Assembly: GCA_018340805.1 (NCBI GenBank)
Contig: JACMZG010001913.1
Span: forward strand, 8,741,570 to 8,805,569
DNA from: Microvelia longipes
Lineage: Eukaryota > Arthropoda > Insecta > Hemiptera > Veliidae
Direction of reading: 5' to 3'
DNA length: 64,000 nucleotides
The translations under genes were made by a program, and so were the position numbers. Shown piece by piece: positions 46,201-56,440 of this stretch. Under the pieces are notes generated by a model. That model saw only the letters and a list, made by a program, of their open reading frames with translations, was not told where the DNA came from and made no database searches. Every line of letters begins with the position of its first letter. Positions within the stretch are counted from its first letter, which is position 1.

Positions 46201-49200
46201 GCTATCATTTCTAATTTTGATAATTATAACTTTTATTCATTAGCCTAAAATACTAAAACATTTATCCTAATAGTCTGATAAGACACTGTTTTTATGCGCC
46301 TGAGTACATCGTCGTTATTAAACATCCACAAATTACAACCCATATTTAAGTAATTACAATAGGATATTTCAACACAATAAATTTAAAGTTAAATAAGATA
46401 ATATATCAGGTGATAACAAATTTAAGCACAGCATTTAAGGTTTATCAAATAGACTTGATCTCTCTGACCGAGTTCTAACGAGCCCGCAGTGCATTGAGAG
46501 AGAGATTACACAGCAACGAGACGATACACCGAAATACCATCAAGACTTTTCCCATTTGTTATGCCAGTCCCCCCCCCCAAATATTTTATGAAAATTAATA
46601 TTATTAGGTAATTTTAATAAAAATGTTAATTACTTAGTGAATGTACATCGTATTTTAAGTACTATGTATAGAAATATATTATTATTAAACGTTAATCATG
46701 TTTAACTTACACAAAAAACTCCGACATTAACTCAATACCTGCAACACAGAATCTTCATTTATAGTCCGGAACATTGACGTCATTGCAGGAATAAATAGTA
46801 AATTTACTTAATGTTATCGCGCCTGACCCATTCCTGCAATGACGTAACAACGTCATTCAATAAAAAAAGTTAGGTTATACACCAGAGACTAGATACTTAA
46901 ACTCAGAGTTACAGACTCGTCGACTCAACTTTTTTTGGGGAATTTGGTATTTCGATTTCTTGTACAACTGCACCATGCGGCGAGGACATATTTATATAAC
47001 ACTTCTAATTGATGACGTAGTAGTCTCTGATCTATCGAAGGCTAGCACAGAGTTCACTCTTTGCCCCACTGTCAGTTGAAATTTAATTTTTATACTTTGT
47101 ACGTTAAAGTACAACTTGTCTTCCAACTGTAGCCTCTAGTCTCTACTTTATATCTATCAACTGAATCTACTCTCGACAATTTCTTTTTAGTTTTGGTTTA
47201 CATAGATACAAGTTAATTTAGTCACTTTTTAAATTAGAAATTACAACTCTACAGGTAATAATTGAAATGAGTTGCTAAAGATTTTACACGCAGTGGTTGA
47301 GAAGAATGATAATATTTGGCAATTAATATAATAATTCTATCGCCTGTATTTTCTAATATAACATTCGGTACAAGATGTCTGTCACAGTCTGATGAAATTG
47401 TGTAATTACCCAAAGTATTGAAAAATCGTATACAACATAACGAGAGAGAATTCAAATATAAATGAAAGACACTCTCATCAACATGACATAAGTAGACGTT
47501 CTCATTTATATTAGTCTTACACATAACAGTTCTTACTTACTTGACTTAATCTTTGAATATCTGAAGAATTTTGTAAATACAGAGAGCATGCCTTGACAAC
47601 CGTGCGAAACCCGTTCTTTGTGAAAAATGCATACAAGGAACAATCATTTTATAATAAATGTGCTGTTCAACATGACTGAAAAAAATTTGGCCCACACTGG
47701 TACTTATAATCGGAGTCTTATTATATAAGAAATGTCAAGTCATGTTAGTGTGTCATTTCTGATTTATGTGGAAAGCCTATTGGGGCTGTTCAGCTTGTCC
47801 ATAGTATATGTCCGACAAGACCGGTCCCAAGCCGAACCGCAAATATAATATTTTATAAAGCGATTGAATAATGCTTTCACAATTCCACTATAACTTTTTT
47901 TCTTCTATCTTAGATTAAACAACACTTCACACACTGAACAATTTACCTGATATTATTAAAACATCAGTCCAAAAGAGCGTTAAGTAAGAGAGGTATAGTG
48001 AGGATATAACATTACTGTAATTACAACGGAAGCGCTACTATATGTCCTAACGTCTTAATTTTTTTTGTTGTTATGGAGAAAATGTTTTTTTTACTTTGAC
48101 ATCAAGTTGAGAATTATGAATAGTCTTCGAGTAATCCGAGACTCGAAAATTCAGGATCATTGTTCGTATAGTTACGATTAGTTACAGAACTTAAAGATTA
48201 AAGGGGATGTTTGATTTACTCTAATCACTTCGTACATATCTGGATCCTTTATTAGAAAAGTACAAACGTCAACGAAAATTTGCTTACCCGGTTTTAATTT
48301 ATGAACCTGTATATATATATATAATTAATTTACTATATTTCTCTAATTATTATAGTTATTTATGTTTTGTCTATTTACAAGTAAAAATCGGTAACTTTAG
48401 TTATTAATTAATTAACAGAATCAATATGCTAGTTTCGTAGCCAGTTAAAGAGCAAGCGCTAGTGTGGTAAATTTTTGGGGTAGTTAGATTGTAAGTTTAC
48501 ACCATTGTATAAATTCGAAATGAAATTCCTCAGATTTTAGGGCGCCACATCTCGGGTCCTAAATGCTTGCGCGAACGCTTCTCAACTAATAAAGTAAAAT
48601 CAGTGATTACTTATTAGTTAGAGCTCGCAGTGTTGCCCTGCCTGCTGATGATGGCGTTATGCTGAACCGGTCCAGAACGAATATTTTATCCAATGGCAAG
48701 TATCCGACGTAGACAAAACTGATTCAAATAGTTGATTTCGTCTATTTATTTACTGAATTTTAGTACGTCAGAGACTAATTCTAAAGAGAATATTCGCTAT
48801 AAATCGTGAGAGTGACTTTTTTTGGGTATTTGAAACACCTGTGAGGTTAAAGTCTGATCAAGCGTGCCTCTTTTATAAGTCTCGTGTCTGGCTTCATTTA
48901 AAACTAACTAGTATCGTGTCGTTTAAAATGGGTAAACTTGATATACTGAGGTAATAACGAGGCAAAATTAAGAAACCGTCATCGATTTTAGATTGCAATA
49001 CTACGATACATGTGTTGTCTGACCTCATTGAGAGTTCTTCATTTATGAGTGTTGTTGTTGCGTAAAACCAACAGGCCAAAGTATAGAGCATCCACAATAT
49101 CGAGTAGTTTTTAATCCACTTGACTACATGTAAGAGTCAAATAAAGTATTTATAAATATCTATCATGAAAAAAGCGATATAGCAAAGTTGAATAATCCAT

Positions 49201-50050
49201 AGCAGAAAAAACATATGATTTTGTAAGACGGACCTTCTTCCCATCATGAGTCTATGTAATTTAGTATGATGAAATATACACCTAGCTACTACGTATACAG
49301 TTCTTCAACAAATATTGGTTAGAAAGAAAGCTATACATATTCTATCTTTATAATTCTTAATCTATAGTGAGACTGGTACAATCAAGAGCTATTGATACAC
49401 TCTTAAATCTTGTGGCCCTCACTCACTTATGTCGTTATATTGGTGTATGTTTGTTTGACTTATCGTTCACTGCCAACATCCGCTTTAGATACTTTCTATC
49501 TACTAGTGTATTGTAAATGTTTAGTATATACTCAGTTTATGATATTATATAGTGATTATAAACAATAATCTTGTTTACACAACGCACTGAGAAAAGACTA
49601 CTACCCGAGAGAGAAATTAGAAGCGGTTAAGTAAAATATAAGCTTCTTTATAACAATAACTCATAATAACCTCAACTCATTCATTGTTACGACCTACTGA
49701 GGTGATATGTCCAATCTTTTGATCTAATAATATATATTATACAATAAAGGTAAAACATTAGTTTTTTAGAAAGTGTCTATGGATCTTTTTCAGCCCGTGT
49801 ACTCTGTGAATCCGATTTGTGAATTTTGATAAAGAATAATTTATAGTTCTAAAACCAGTATTTATCTATAATCAACCAACTTACTAAAGACAATGAGAGC
49901 ACATATTTCCTACGCTCCGAGCTTAACTCTCGTGAGAGAATTACGAATGTAACTATCATGCTGAGAGTAATCATTTCCGGCATTTTTTACATCATCTTAA
50001 AACACTTTCAGATAATGAGGCGATGAGAAAGACAAGTTTTCCTTCTTCTA
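43271..50050. other. Low-quality sequence without clean counterpart
   Basis: The same error-like texture as 36-39 kb. One stretch, about 44410-44560, again matches the pre-gap end 33045-33157 (TCATCAATAAAGTTTTCCAG, TTGTAAAATGATTTGTTCTT), as does 43140-43265. The rest may be sequence that belongs in or beside the gap. Open frames (47249-47524, 48894-49097, both minus) have no recognised domain. An inverted repeat TTGACGTCATTGCAGGAAT / ATTCCTGCAATGACGTAA lies at 46774-46847. No gene can be called. Confidence 0.6.
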
Positions 50051-50084
50051 AGTTCTTATGTTGCTGTTAAGTTATTAATATTAT

Positions 50085-50229
50085 TTTGTTAATTACATAC
50101 GATTGGGCTAAAACCTAATACATTGTATAGGAATTAATAAGGTAATATTATTGATGCTTAACGTCAATTTTATGTTAAGTATTGACTTCTTATTTCTATA
50201 TTTGGCTTATTTTTACTTTTCCTCATTTA
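50085..50229. repeat. Direct repeat, left member
   Basis: AATTACATACGATTGGGCTA, TTGTATAGGAATTAATAAGG and GATGCTTAACGTCAATTTTA with TGTTAAGTATTGACTTCTTA recur at 51050-51070 and 51238-51330. The right member is split by a 170-bp block of ATAACCTTATATAATCTATA repeats. The pair brackets copy E. Confidence 0.75.
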
Positions 50230-50639
50230 TTCCGTAGGTATATAGGAAAAGTATTGTGATTGAGAAAAATCCGAAACCGGGATGAAACCGGAATTATCCG
50301 TTTCAGGCGTTTTTAAAGCCTCCTTAGTGGTTTTACAAAGTTGTCTATCTGTGTCTGTTATCATTTAAGCGCCTTGTATTTATGCTAGAGAGTTAAAATT
50401 TTGTACTAAAATCAGTCTACCGCTGTAATTGTTCTATTCGGAAAAAAATTATGACGTCATTAACTTGCAATAATGACTCAGCTGCAATATAGTCATGTAT
50501 AAGACTAACATATGTGCCAAGTTTCATCTCAATCAGCATTAGTTCAATTTTATTGAAAAACTTGAGTAAATTGTAAAAAAATCAGAAAATTATTCCATTG
50601 AGTTGAAATTATTACCTAATAAATAAGTACACTAAGTTC

Positions 50640-50738
50640 CGTTTCAATACGACAAGTATATCCATGATTTTTGTTGGATCATAAAAATTAAGCAGCAATG
50701 TGCATGGTCAGTGCTGTATGGGTGACCGCTGAGAATGA
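50640..50738 (+). promoter_or_regulatory. 5S rRNA-like module, copy E
   Basis: GTTGGATCATAAAAATTAAG, CAGC, GTGCTGTATGGGTGACCGCT, GAGAAT match the insect 5S sequence from its GATCA through box A, the intermediate element and box C. GGATCA ahead of AAATTAAGCAGC parallels CCGATCACCGAAATTAAGC of real 5S, so homology reaches beyond the promoter boxes. Confidence 0.75.
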
Positions 50739-50760
50739 AACGGATGCATGTACTATCTGA

Positions 50761-50870
50761 GGACGAGCGAAGCGAGTCCGAAGACATTTTACTGTATAAA
50801 TTTGCCGAATTGTATATTCTGAGGACGAGCAAAGAGAGTCGGAAGCAGGGAGGATGAGCGTAGCGAATAC
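50761..50870 (+). repeat. Three GNA-loop mini-hairpins, copy E
   Basis: Hairpin 1 GGACGAGCGAAGCGAGTCC (50761-50779) is perfect: GGAC/GTCC stem, GA/GA tandem mismatch, GC/GC, GAA loop. Hairpin 2 (50823-50841) is mutated in the loop (GCAAAGA). Hairpin 3 (50852-50870) is GGATGAGCGTAGCGAATAC, the GGAT/ATCC version with loop GTA and one mutated base. Consensus and spacing match copies A, F and H. Confidence 0.8.
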
Positions 50871-51059
50871 GATGTAATGAGGAAAAGTTGCGAGGTACCC
50901 CATACCCGATTTTCACCATTATATTTAAATTTACCATAACTCCCTAGGAGGCAGAGTATTACCAACAGTTCAGTAATGACCAATTTTGCAGCCGTATGTA
51001 GATAAATATATAACTATAAGTTTTTTTCAATTTGTATATTATTTTGTTATTACATACGA

Positions 51060-51260
51060 TTGGGCTAAAAGCCCAATCTTATAATGTATATAACCTTATT
51101 TCTTAGATTAAATATAACCTTATATAATCTATATCTATATAACCTTATAATTCCTTAGATTAAATATAACCTTATATAATCTATATCTATAACCTTAGAT
51201 ATATAATCTATAATCTATATAACCTTATAATTCCTATATTGTATAGGAATTAATAAGGTT
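51060..51260. repeat. Degenerate ATAACCTTATA-type tandem block
   Basis: AAATATAACCTTATATAATC and TATATCTATATAACCTTATA repeat irregularly four to five times. A short IR TTGGGCTAAAAGCCCAA opens the block (51060-51076). Confidence 0.7.
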
Positions 51261-51330
51261 ATATTATCAATGCTTAACGTCAATTTTTTGTTAAGTGTTG
51301 ACTTCTTATTTCTATCTTTGTCTGGATTAT

Positions 51331-51909
51331 TTTTTTCTTGTACAATTCCTACTATCCTTTCTTCTTTCAGAGTAACTAATCAGGCAGAAAATCTATTTAG
51401 ATCCGTTCCTTTTAACATATCAGAGCCCTTGCTTTTGTTAACATTCCATGTAAAAACCCAAACTTAAGTATTACAGATAGATTTTTCAGTATGAATGCTG
51501 AGGGGTTTCAACTAAAGAATCTTTTAGATTGATTTTTAGGTTTACAGCATTGGGCCGCGCTGCTTCCACTATCAATTTACTTAATGGTAGGTTTTTTTAA
51601 GTAAGAGGTTGCTTAGGTTTTGGTCCTAGTTTAGACCATATCGTTACTATCACCTGTGCGTCACACTCTAGTACCACTAAGCCAAACAGATATCGTAGAA
51701 GTTATTGACATATAGGTATAAATATGTATGTCTGTATGGATGCCATTTAGCCGTGGTTTATTGAAACCGGTCCAATTGATCTGAAACCGGTTTCAATTGA
51801 TTTAAAATTCCTACTATCTTTAGACCCTTTTCTTTAGATTAGTCCTAACAATTTGTAAACGACATCAAATGTAGTCTTCAATAACTCAAGAGTTTATTCT
51901 TTATTTTTT
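51331..51909. other. Spacer with an unassigned open frame
   Basis: A 65-codon frame (51270-51467, plus) has no recognised domain. A doubled phrase GAAACCGGT(T/C)CAATTGAT is present at 51765-51800. Nothing else. Confidence 0.3.
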
Positions 51910-52775
51910 CGACTTATTTTTATTTTCCTTATTTATACCGTACGTATTTAGGAAAAGTATTGTGTTTGCAAAAAAATTCAAATCCGGGCTATCACCTGAA
52001 ATATCCGTTCAGGTGTATTGAAACCTCATAAATGCTTTTCACAAAGTTTTTTGTCTATATGTGTGTCTGTTATCATTGTATCTCCCAGTGTATTTATGCT
52101 AGAGAGTTGATACTTGGTACGAAAATCTTTAGGTCTAGTCGTGGTATCCGAAAAATAAGTTATTTATGACGTCATTAACCCGCAATAATGACACACCAAA
52201 TATTTTGAAAATCCATAATACGCAGAAACATTGGTCGAACGATTTAAGATTTGGCACGCATGTAGTCAAACTTGAGATCAACGTTTCATCGCATTATCAG
52301 AATTAGTTTTATATGCTGATAAACAACATTAGTTTTATTATGTTTATTTAATTCGATAAACAACATCGAATTAAATTTCATACCGTTCAAATTTAGATAT
52401 TCGATAAACGTTTTTCGAATATCTTCCATACGTGTTTTAATAAATTGTAAAATAATCTTGCAATAATTATAGTATTAATGCTAATATTGTGAAATAATAA
52501 TAAATGTGTAATAATGTGGATCTTAAAAGTTACCACGCTGTATAGTCGTGGTGTATACCGGCTGTATAGTCGTGGTAACCACGCTGCATCAAGCGTGATT
52601 AGCGCCTAGATAGGTGACAGCTGGGAATGAAATGGATGTATTTACTATCTGAGGAAGAGCGAAGCGAGTCCGAAGACCTGTTGCAGTATACATTTAACGA
52701 CTTGTATATTCTGAGGACGAGCGAAGCGAGTCCGAAGTAGGGAGGATGAGCGTAGCGTATCCGATATCCGGTATT
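51910..52775 (+). mobile_element. Composite 5S-derived element, copy F
   Basis: The 5' edge CTTATTTTTATTTTCCTTAT and ACCGTACGTATTTAGGAAAAG; a head with GGGCTATCACCTGAA; ATGACGTCAT at 52166-52175; then a longer middle. The 5S-like module is rearranged: box A is replaced by repeats of GCTGTATAGTCGTGGT (52537-52584), and only the box C part CTAGATAGGTGACAGCTGGG remains. Hairpins at 52653-52671 (one base change), 52715-52733 (perfect) and 52744-52762 (GGATGAGCGTAGCGTATCC). The tail is short. Confidence 0.75.
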
Positions 52776-53210
52776 GAAAGATTTATAAAATTCTGTAAAT
52801 TTTAGGTTGTCCTCGTCTATTAGGGTTGCTTGGAAGCAGAATCCCCGCGATGACTCGAGTAGAATCAAATAAGAACTTTTTTCTATTTAACAATAATCTG
52901 GGAAAATCTGAATTACTTCAAGTTCTTTTGGATTCTATCAAGTTTTCACACAACATTTCCCCAATGTTAGAGTCCTTGGGAATTTCAAAAGTTAAAAGAG
53001 GCAGAAATTTTCCGCTCCGCTAAAAATATCTATTCATCGGGAAACTACTGACAAAAATTGGGAAATAGATTTTTTTGAGACAAATTTATTCTGTACTGAA
53101 CAACTTGCTTCCATGCTTTAAATGTAAATTTATAAGCTGGAAGCGTCGTATTTTATTGTGCTAAATAAGTCTATCTATAAACGTTGAGTTTAATCTATAA
53201 AATGAGTTGA
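52776..53210. other. Spacer with an unassigned open frame
   Basis: A 65-codon plus frame (52826-53023) is of ordinary codon mix but has no recognised domain and overlaps the end of copy F. Not called as a gene. Confidence 0.3.
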
Positions 53211-53640
53211 AATTTGGTACATGTCTGCCAAGTATACTAAGTATAATTTGAAAATACAGCTATTATGTCTATGGTTTGTGTTGGATTACTAATGCTAAGT
53301 AGCTTTGAGCAAGGTCAATACCTAGATGGGTGACACCTGAGAATAAAACAGATATTTCACAGTCTGAGGTCAAGCTATATAAGTGATATAACTGTACCTA
53401 ACGGTGATTTCCATATTCTGAGAACGAGCGAAGCGAGTCTGTGTGGCGAGGAAGCGAGTCTGTGGGCGAGGAAGCGAGTCTGTGTGGCGAGGAAGCGAGT
53501 CTGTGTGGCGAGGAAGCGAGTCTGTGTGGCGAGGAAGAGTACAGGTACCATGCACCCAATGTTTATCAAAGTATTTTACCATCGAATGATTTAACAATTT
53601 AAATTTTACGCGGCACCCCGAACCCATTTTGTCGCTATTT
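53211..53640 (+). mobile_element. Composite 5S-derived element, copy G with expanded hairpin
   Basis: The head end (TGAAATTTGGTACATG), a 5S-like module (AATGCTAAGTAGC, GGTCAATACCTAGATGGG, TGACACCTGAGAAT; about 53262-53346), then a first hairpin replaced by unrelated sequence. The second hairpin region is amplified: the 21-bp unit GAAGCGAGTCTGTGTGGCGAG is present about five times at 53430-53540. Since 21 is a multiple of 3, the minus strand stays open as a 7-residue repeat (LPRHTDS); not a protein. Confidence 0.75.
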
Positions 53641-53989
53641 TTCCGTGTAATTTTTCATCTATAGCTCGGAAAGTTTTTATACTAAAATTCACTTAATCGA
53701 TTAATGAGATCTAATTTCTTTATTATCATCAGAAAACATGTACATTACTAGGTAAAAAGTTTTTTCCAGAATATTTTTAAAACAGATTTCCGGATTTGAA
53801 TGAAGGTATATTGTCAAAGTTTTCTAGGGCAAGGTCCCTTACGTTCACTGTGTTCATTAGTGATACTACCAATTGGTTCGAAACGAAACGATATTTATGG
53901 GCTGACTAATTTATCAAGTTGTAATGATGAAGTAGATAGCACAGTTCAAACCAATTGGTTTTGAATAGTGCTCTTATGGTTACGTTATA
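53641..53989. other. Spacer, no feature recognised
   Basis: ACCAATTGGTT occurs twice (53870, 53951), once reversed; nothing else. Confidence 0.3.
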
Positions 53990-54781
53990 GTCAGAGAGCC
54001 AAGCTTAAAAACTGTTATTCATTTTGTTCAACTTCAAACCAAATTTTTCTGAAAATGTACCTTAAATTATAAAGGAAAAGCATAGGTGAAACAACACGAT
54101 GAACACATTTTGATGATAAAATTTCCTAGTAAGCGAGTGTTTTTCGTCAAAATCGGATAGCTACAACTTAAGTTATCCAAACTAAGTTAAATGGCCAAAT
54201 TAGTGCACTCAAAGCCAATATTTTCTATGAAAATTCGCTTAAATATTTTTAAAATGATACAATTTTCTATAAAAGGAAAAATTTCGTCAAAATCAGATAA
54301 ATACAAAAAACAAATATTTTTCCACTGAAATTCGCTGACTGCATGAATTAACAATTTGTTTGGTGATTTTGAAAGAGCCATAACTTTGGTTGCAGTCATC
54401 TGATTTTGATGATTAAACACTCGTTTTATAGAACATTTTTTCAGCTTAAAAAAATGTTATTTTTATGTTTTGCACACGACCAACAGGGAACCACTTATTT
54501 CGGGAAATCTGAAATTGGTGCGATTTTATAAAATGTTGAGCATGAAGGAATTTAACCCTTTTCCACTTTTATAGGATATTTTATTAGCTTTGAAAAATTT
54601 TCACTAAGAAAACTAGAATTTGTGCGAGTTTCCAATATTTTGAGCTTGCGCAATTATATGAAAGGCTCCACTCTGGATAGGCAGACTACGTTTTTCTTCA
54701 TAATTTAAGGTATATTTTCAGAAAAATTTGGTTCAAAGTAGTACAATATGAGTCACATTTTTTCAGGTCCGGCTCTTGTAC
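53990..54781. mobile_element. TIR element of the GTCCAAGAGCC family
   Basis: The left end GTCAGAGAGCCAAGC and right end GTCCGGCTCTTGTAC are imperfect inverted repeats with TA on both sides (53988-53989, 54782-54783). Interior words are shared with 28116-29036: TTGGTTGCAGTCATCTGATTT, GCAATTATATGAAAGGCTCC, GATAGGCAGACTACG. 792 bp, no transposase. Confidence 0.8.
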
Positions 54782-54783
54782 TA

Positions 54784-55320
54784 TTACAATGGTTATCTAT
54801 GCTTTGAATTTATTTACACTTTCATCGAGCATAGGAAAATCAAGAAAATCATTTGTATTCTTTTTCTTCCTTTTCTCGGTTAGATGTCTGGCACGTCAAT
54901 CATATTCAACCCAGGAAACCTGTTTTTATGAATCGTTTCGAAGTGGGAGGGGTATCGAGGCTATCTGTTAGGAAAACCTAAATCATGTTGTGTTAACCTG
55001 AATCAATATAAAGGATTTATCGGGGTTATAGATATCACGAGCTTTACCTCTAAAACATCAGACGTCGGATTCCTGACGGCTTTTCATTTCGGAAAAAATC
55101 TAGATGGTTTTTATACAGGAGGAAAATAGTAGGAAAACTTTATCCCTTAACTAAATTATGAAATGTTTGAAACTACTTGATTTGTTTTCAAAAAACCTTT
55201 TTCTTGGGTTTAAAACCAAAATATCTGATATATAAAGTTGTTTTTCTCCAAAATAGACTAATATTAACTTTTTACTTTATTATTAGGGACGAAAAGTAAA
55301 CTTTTTATCCGTTATACTAA
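54784..55320. other. Spacer, no feature recognised
   Basis: A 60-codon frame (54789-54971) is not recognised. Confidence 0.3.
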
Positions 55321-55490
55321 ATTACAGGACTAAAGTAATCAAAATGTGGGACTAAAGTAATCAAAATTGGGACTAAAGTAATCAAAATTGGGAATAAAGT
55401 AATTAAAATGTGGGACTAAAGTAATAAAAATGTGGGACTAAAGTAATCAAAATGTGGGACTGAAGTAATCAAAATGTGGGACTTAAGTAA
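55321..55490. repeat. ~22-bp minisatellite, 8 units
   Basis: Unit GTGGGACTAAAGTAATCAAA plus AT, some units lacking GT. Confidence 0.92.
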
Positions 55491-55969
55491 AAATGAGATA
55501 TTACGTATGCACGTGTTATTGACATCAAGTAAAACACATTGTAATCACTGTACACTTTTTTATTATAGTATGACAAAAGGCTAATATTAGTTGTCAGCGC
55601 GGTAAAATATCGTTGAGGGACCAATAAGGTTGGCCTGATTTGAAATTGAGGGTGTGGTTTAACATCCAGGACTAACCTCATTGGCTCTCTTGCATTATTT
55701 ATCCACGCTGTCAACTGATTTTAGCCGTGTTTCGTATTATAATGGGATACAATCGTTTCCAATTTAATTTAAATTGTATGTTTTTTTTCTGATTTTCAAC
55801 AATGATTTAAGTCATATAGATGCTCGATAAGCATTGAACACTAATGCTGATAATGAGATGAAACTTGGGCATTAGTCGTATATAGGAAGGACTTTACTCT
55901 TACCTAATTTCAAATTAGTCCGATCATTTGTCCATGTTTTATACAATTATGGACTTCTTATTTGGGTCG
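55491..55969. other. Spacer, no feature recognised
   Basis: The 81-codon minus frame (55469-55714) starts inside the minisatellite side and has no domain. GATGAAACTTGGGCATTAGTCGT resembles the composite-element head. Confidence 0.3.
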
Positions 55970-56227
55970 TGAAGATTTATGTCTTCCGGTCGTGATCGCG
56001 CCCATGTAGATGAAGAATCTGACGTTTCGCTTCAACTGTGATGGGGCATCTTCAGCGATGTAGCAGCGATCTTCAGCATTATGATTTCACCTATGATGTC
56101 CTACATCCCTGAAGATGTCTCCTACAGTGGCAGCGAAACGTCGGATTCTTCATCAACATTAACGCGGTCACCTCCGGAAGACCTAAATCTTCATGACAAT
56201 AACCGCGGAAGCCCTACGCAGTTTATT
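55970..56227. mobile_element. Foldback element FB2
   Basis: Left arm TGAAGATTTATGTCTTCCGG, GAATCTGACGTTTCGCTTC; right arm GCAGCGAAACGTCGGATTC, ACCTCCGGAAGACCTAAATC; tail GACAATAACCGCGGAAGCCC, TACGCAGTTTATT. A hammerhead-like core sits at 56105-56146 with the ATCC/GGAT stem intact, but the stem II equivalent is weakened by two mismatches. No clear target duplication. Confidence 0.75.
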
Positions 56228-56342
56228 TTCTACTAGGTCATTAATGACCTAAAGAGATATATTGTTTCCACTTAAAGGCCGCAAGATTTCACCTGAATTA
56301 TCTTTATAATAAAACACCCTCTATGAGCTTTGTAGAGCATTC
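56228..56342. other. Short spacer
   Basis: It contains CTCTATGAGCTTTGTAGAGCATTCC, similar to the centre of the foldback family (ATGCTCTA...AAAACTGAAC in FB5). Confidence 0.35.
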
Positions 56343-56440
56343 CATGTTGTCCTACATCCCTGAATATGCTTCCCACAGTGGAAGCAAAACGGATTCTTCA
56401 TCTAACATTGACGCGGTCACCACCGGAAAGACTTAACTAT
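56343..56440 (+). mobile_element. Foldback right-arm fragment FB4
   Basis: GTCCTACATCCCTGAATATGC, TTCCCACAGTGGAAGC, GGTCACCACCGGAAAGACTT is a right arm alone. The GAAAC-GTC box is damaged (AAAACGG). It runs directly into the head of copy H. Confidence 0.65.

Larger units (their letters stand above)
50230..50915 (+). mobile_element. Composite 5S-derived element, copy E (most complete)
   Basis: In order: a 5' edge ATTCCGTAGGTATATAGGAA (50229 on); CCGAAACCGGGATGAAACCGG; a GTCTGT-rich stretch; TATGCTAGAGAGTTAAAATT; ATGACGTCAT (50451-50460); GCCAAGTTTCATCTCAATCA; the 5S-like module (50640-50738); three hairpins (50761-50779, 50823-50841, 50852-50870); and CCCGATTTT. About 685 bp, no protein. The best reference copy for the family. 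A Pol III transcript from the 5S module would cover only the last ~275 bp and stop at the terminal T run, so the head needs another explanation. Confidence 0.8.

Noticed and set aside
47249..47524. 91-codon minus frame
   Set aside because: Lies in error-rich sequence and matches no family I recognise.
51270..51467. Possible small exon (FRVTNQAENLFRSVPFN...)
   Set aside because: No family recognised and no splice signals that fit; overlaps a direct-repeat member.
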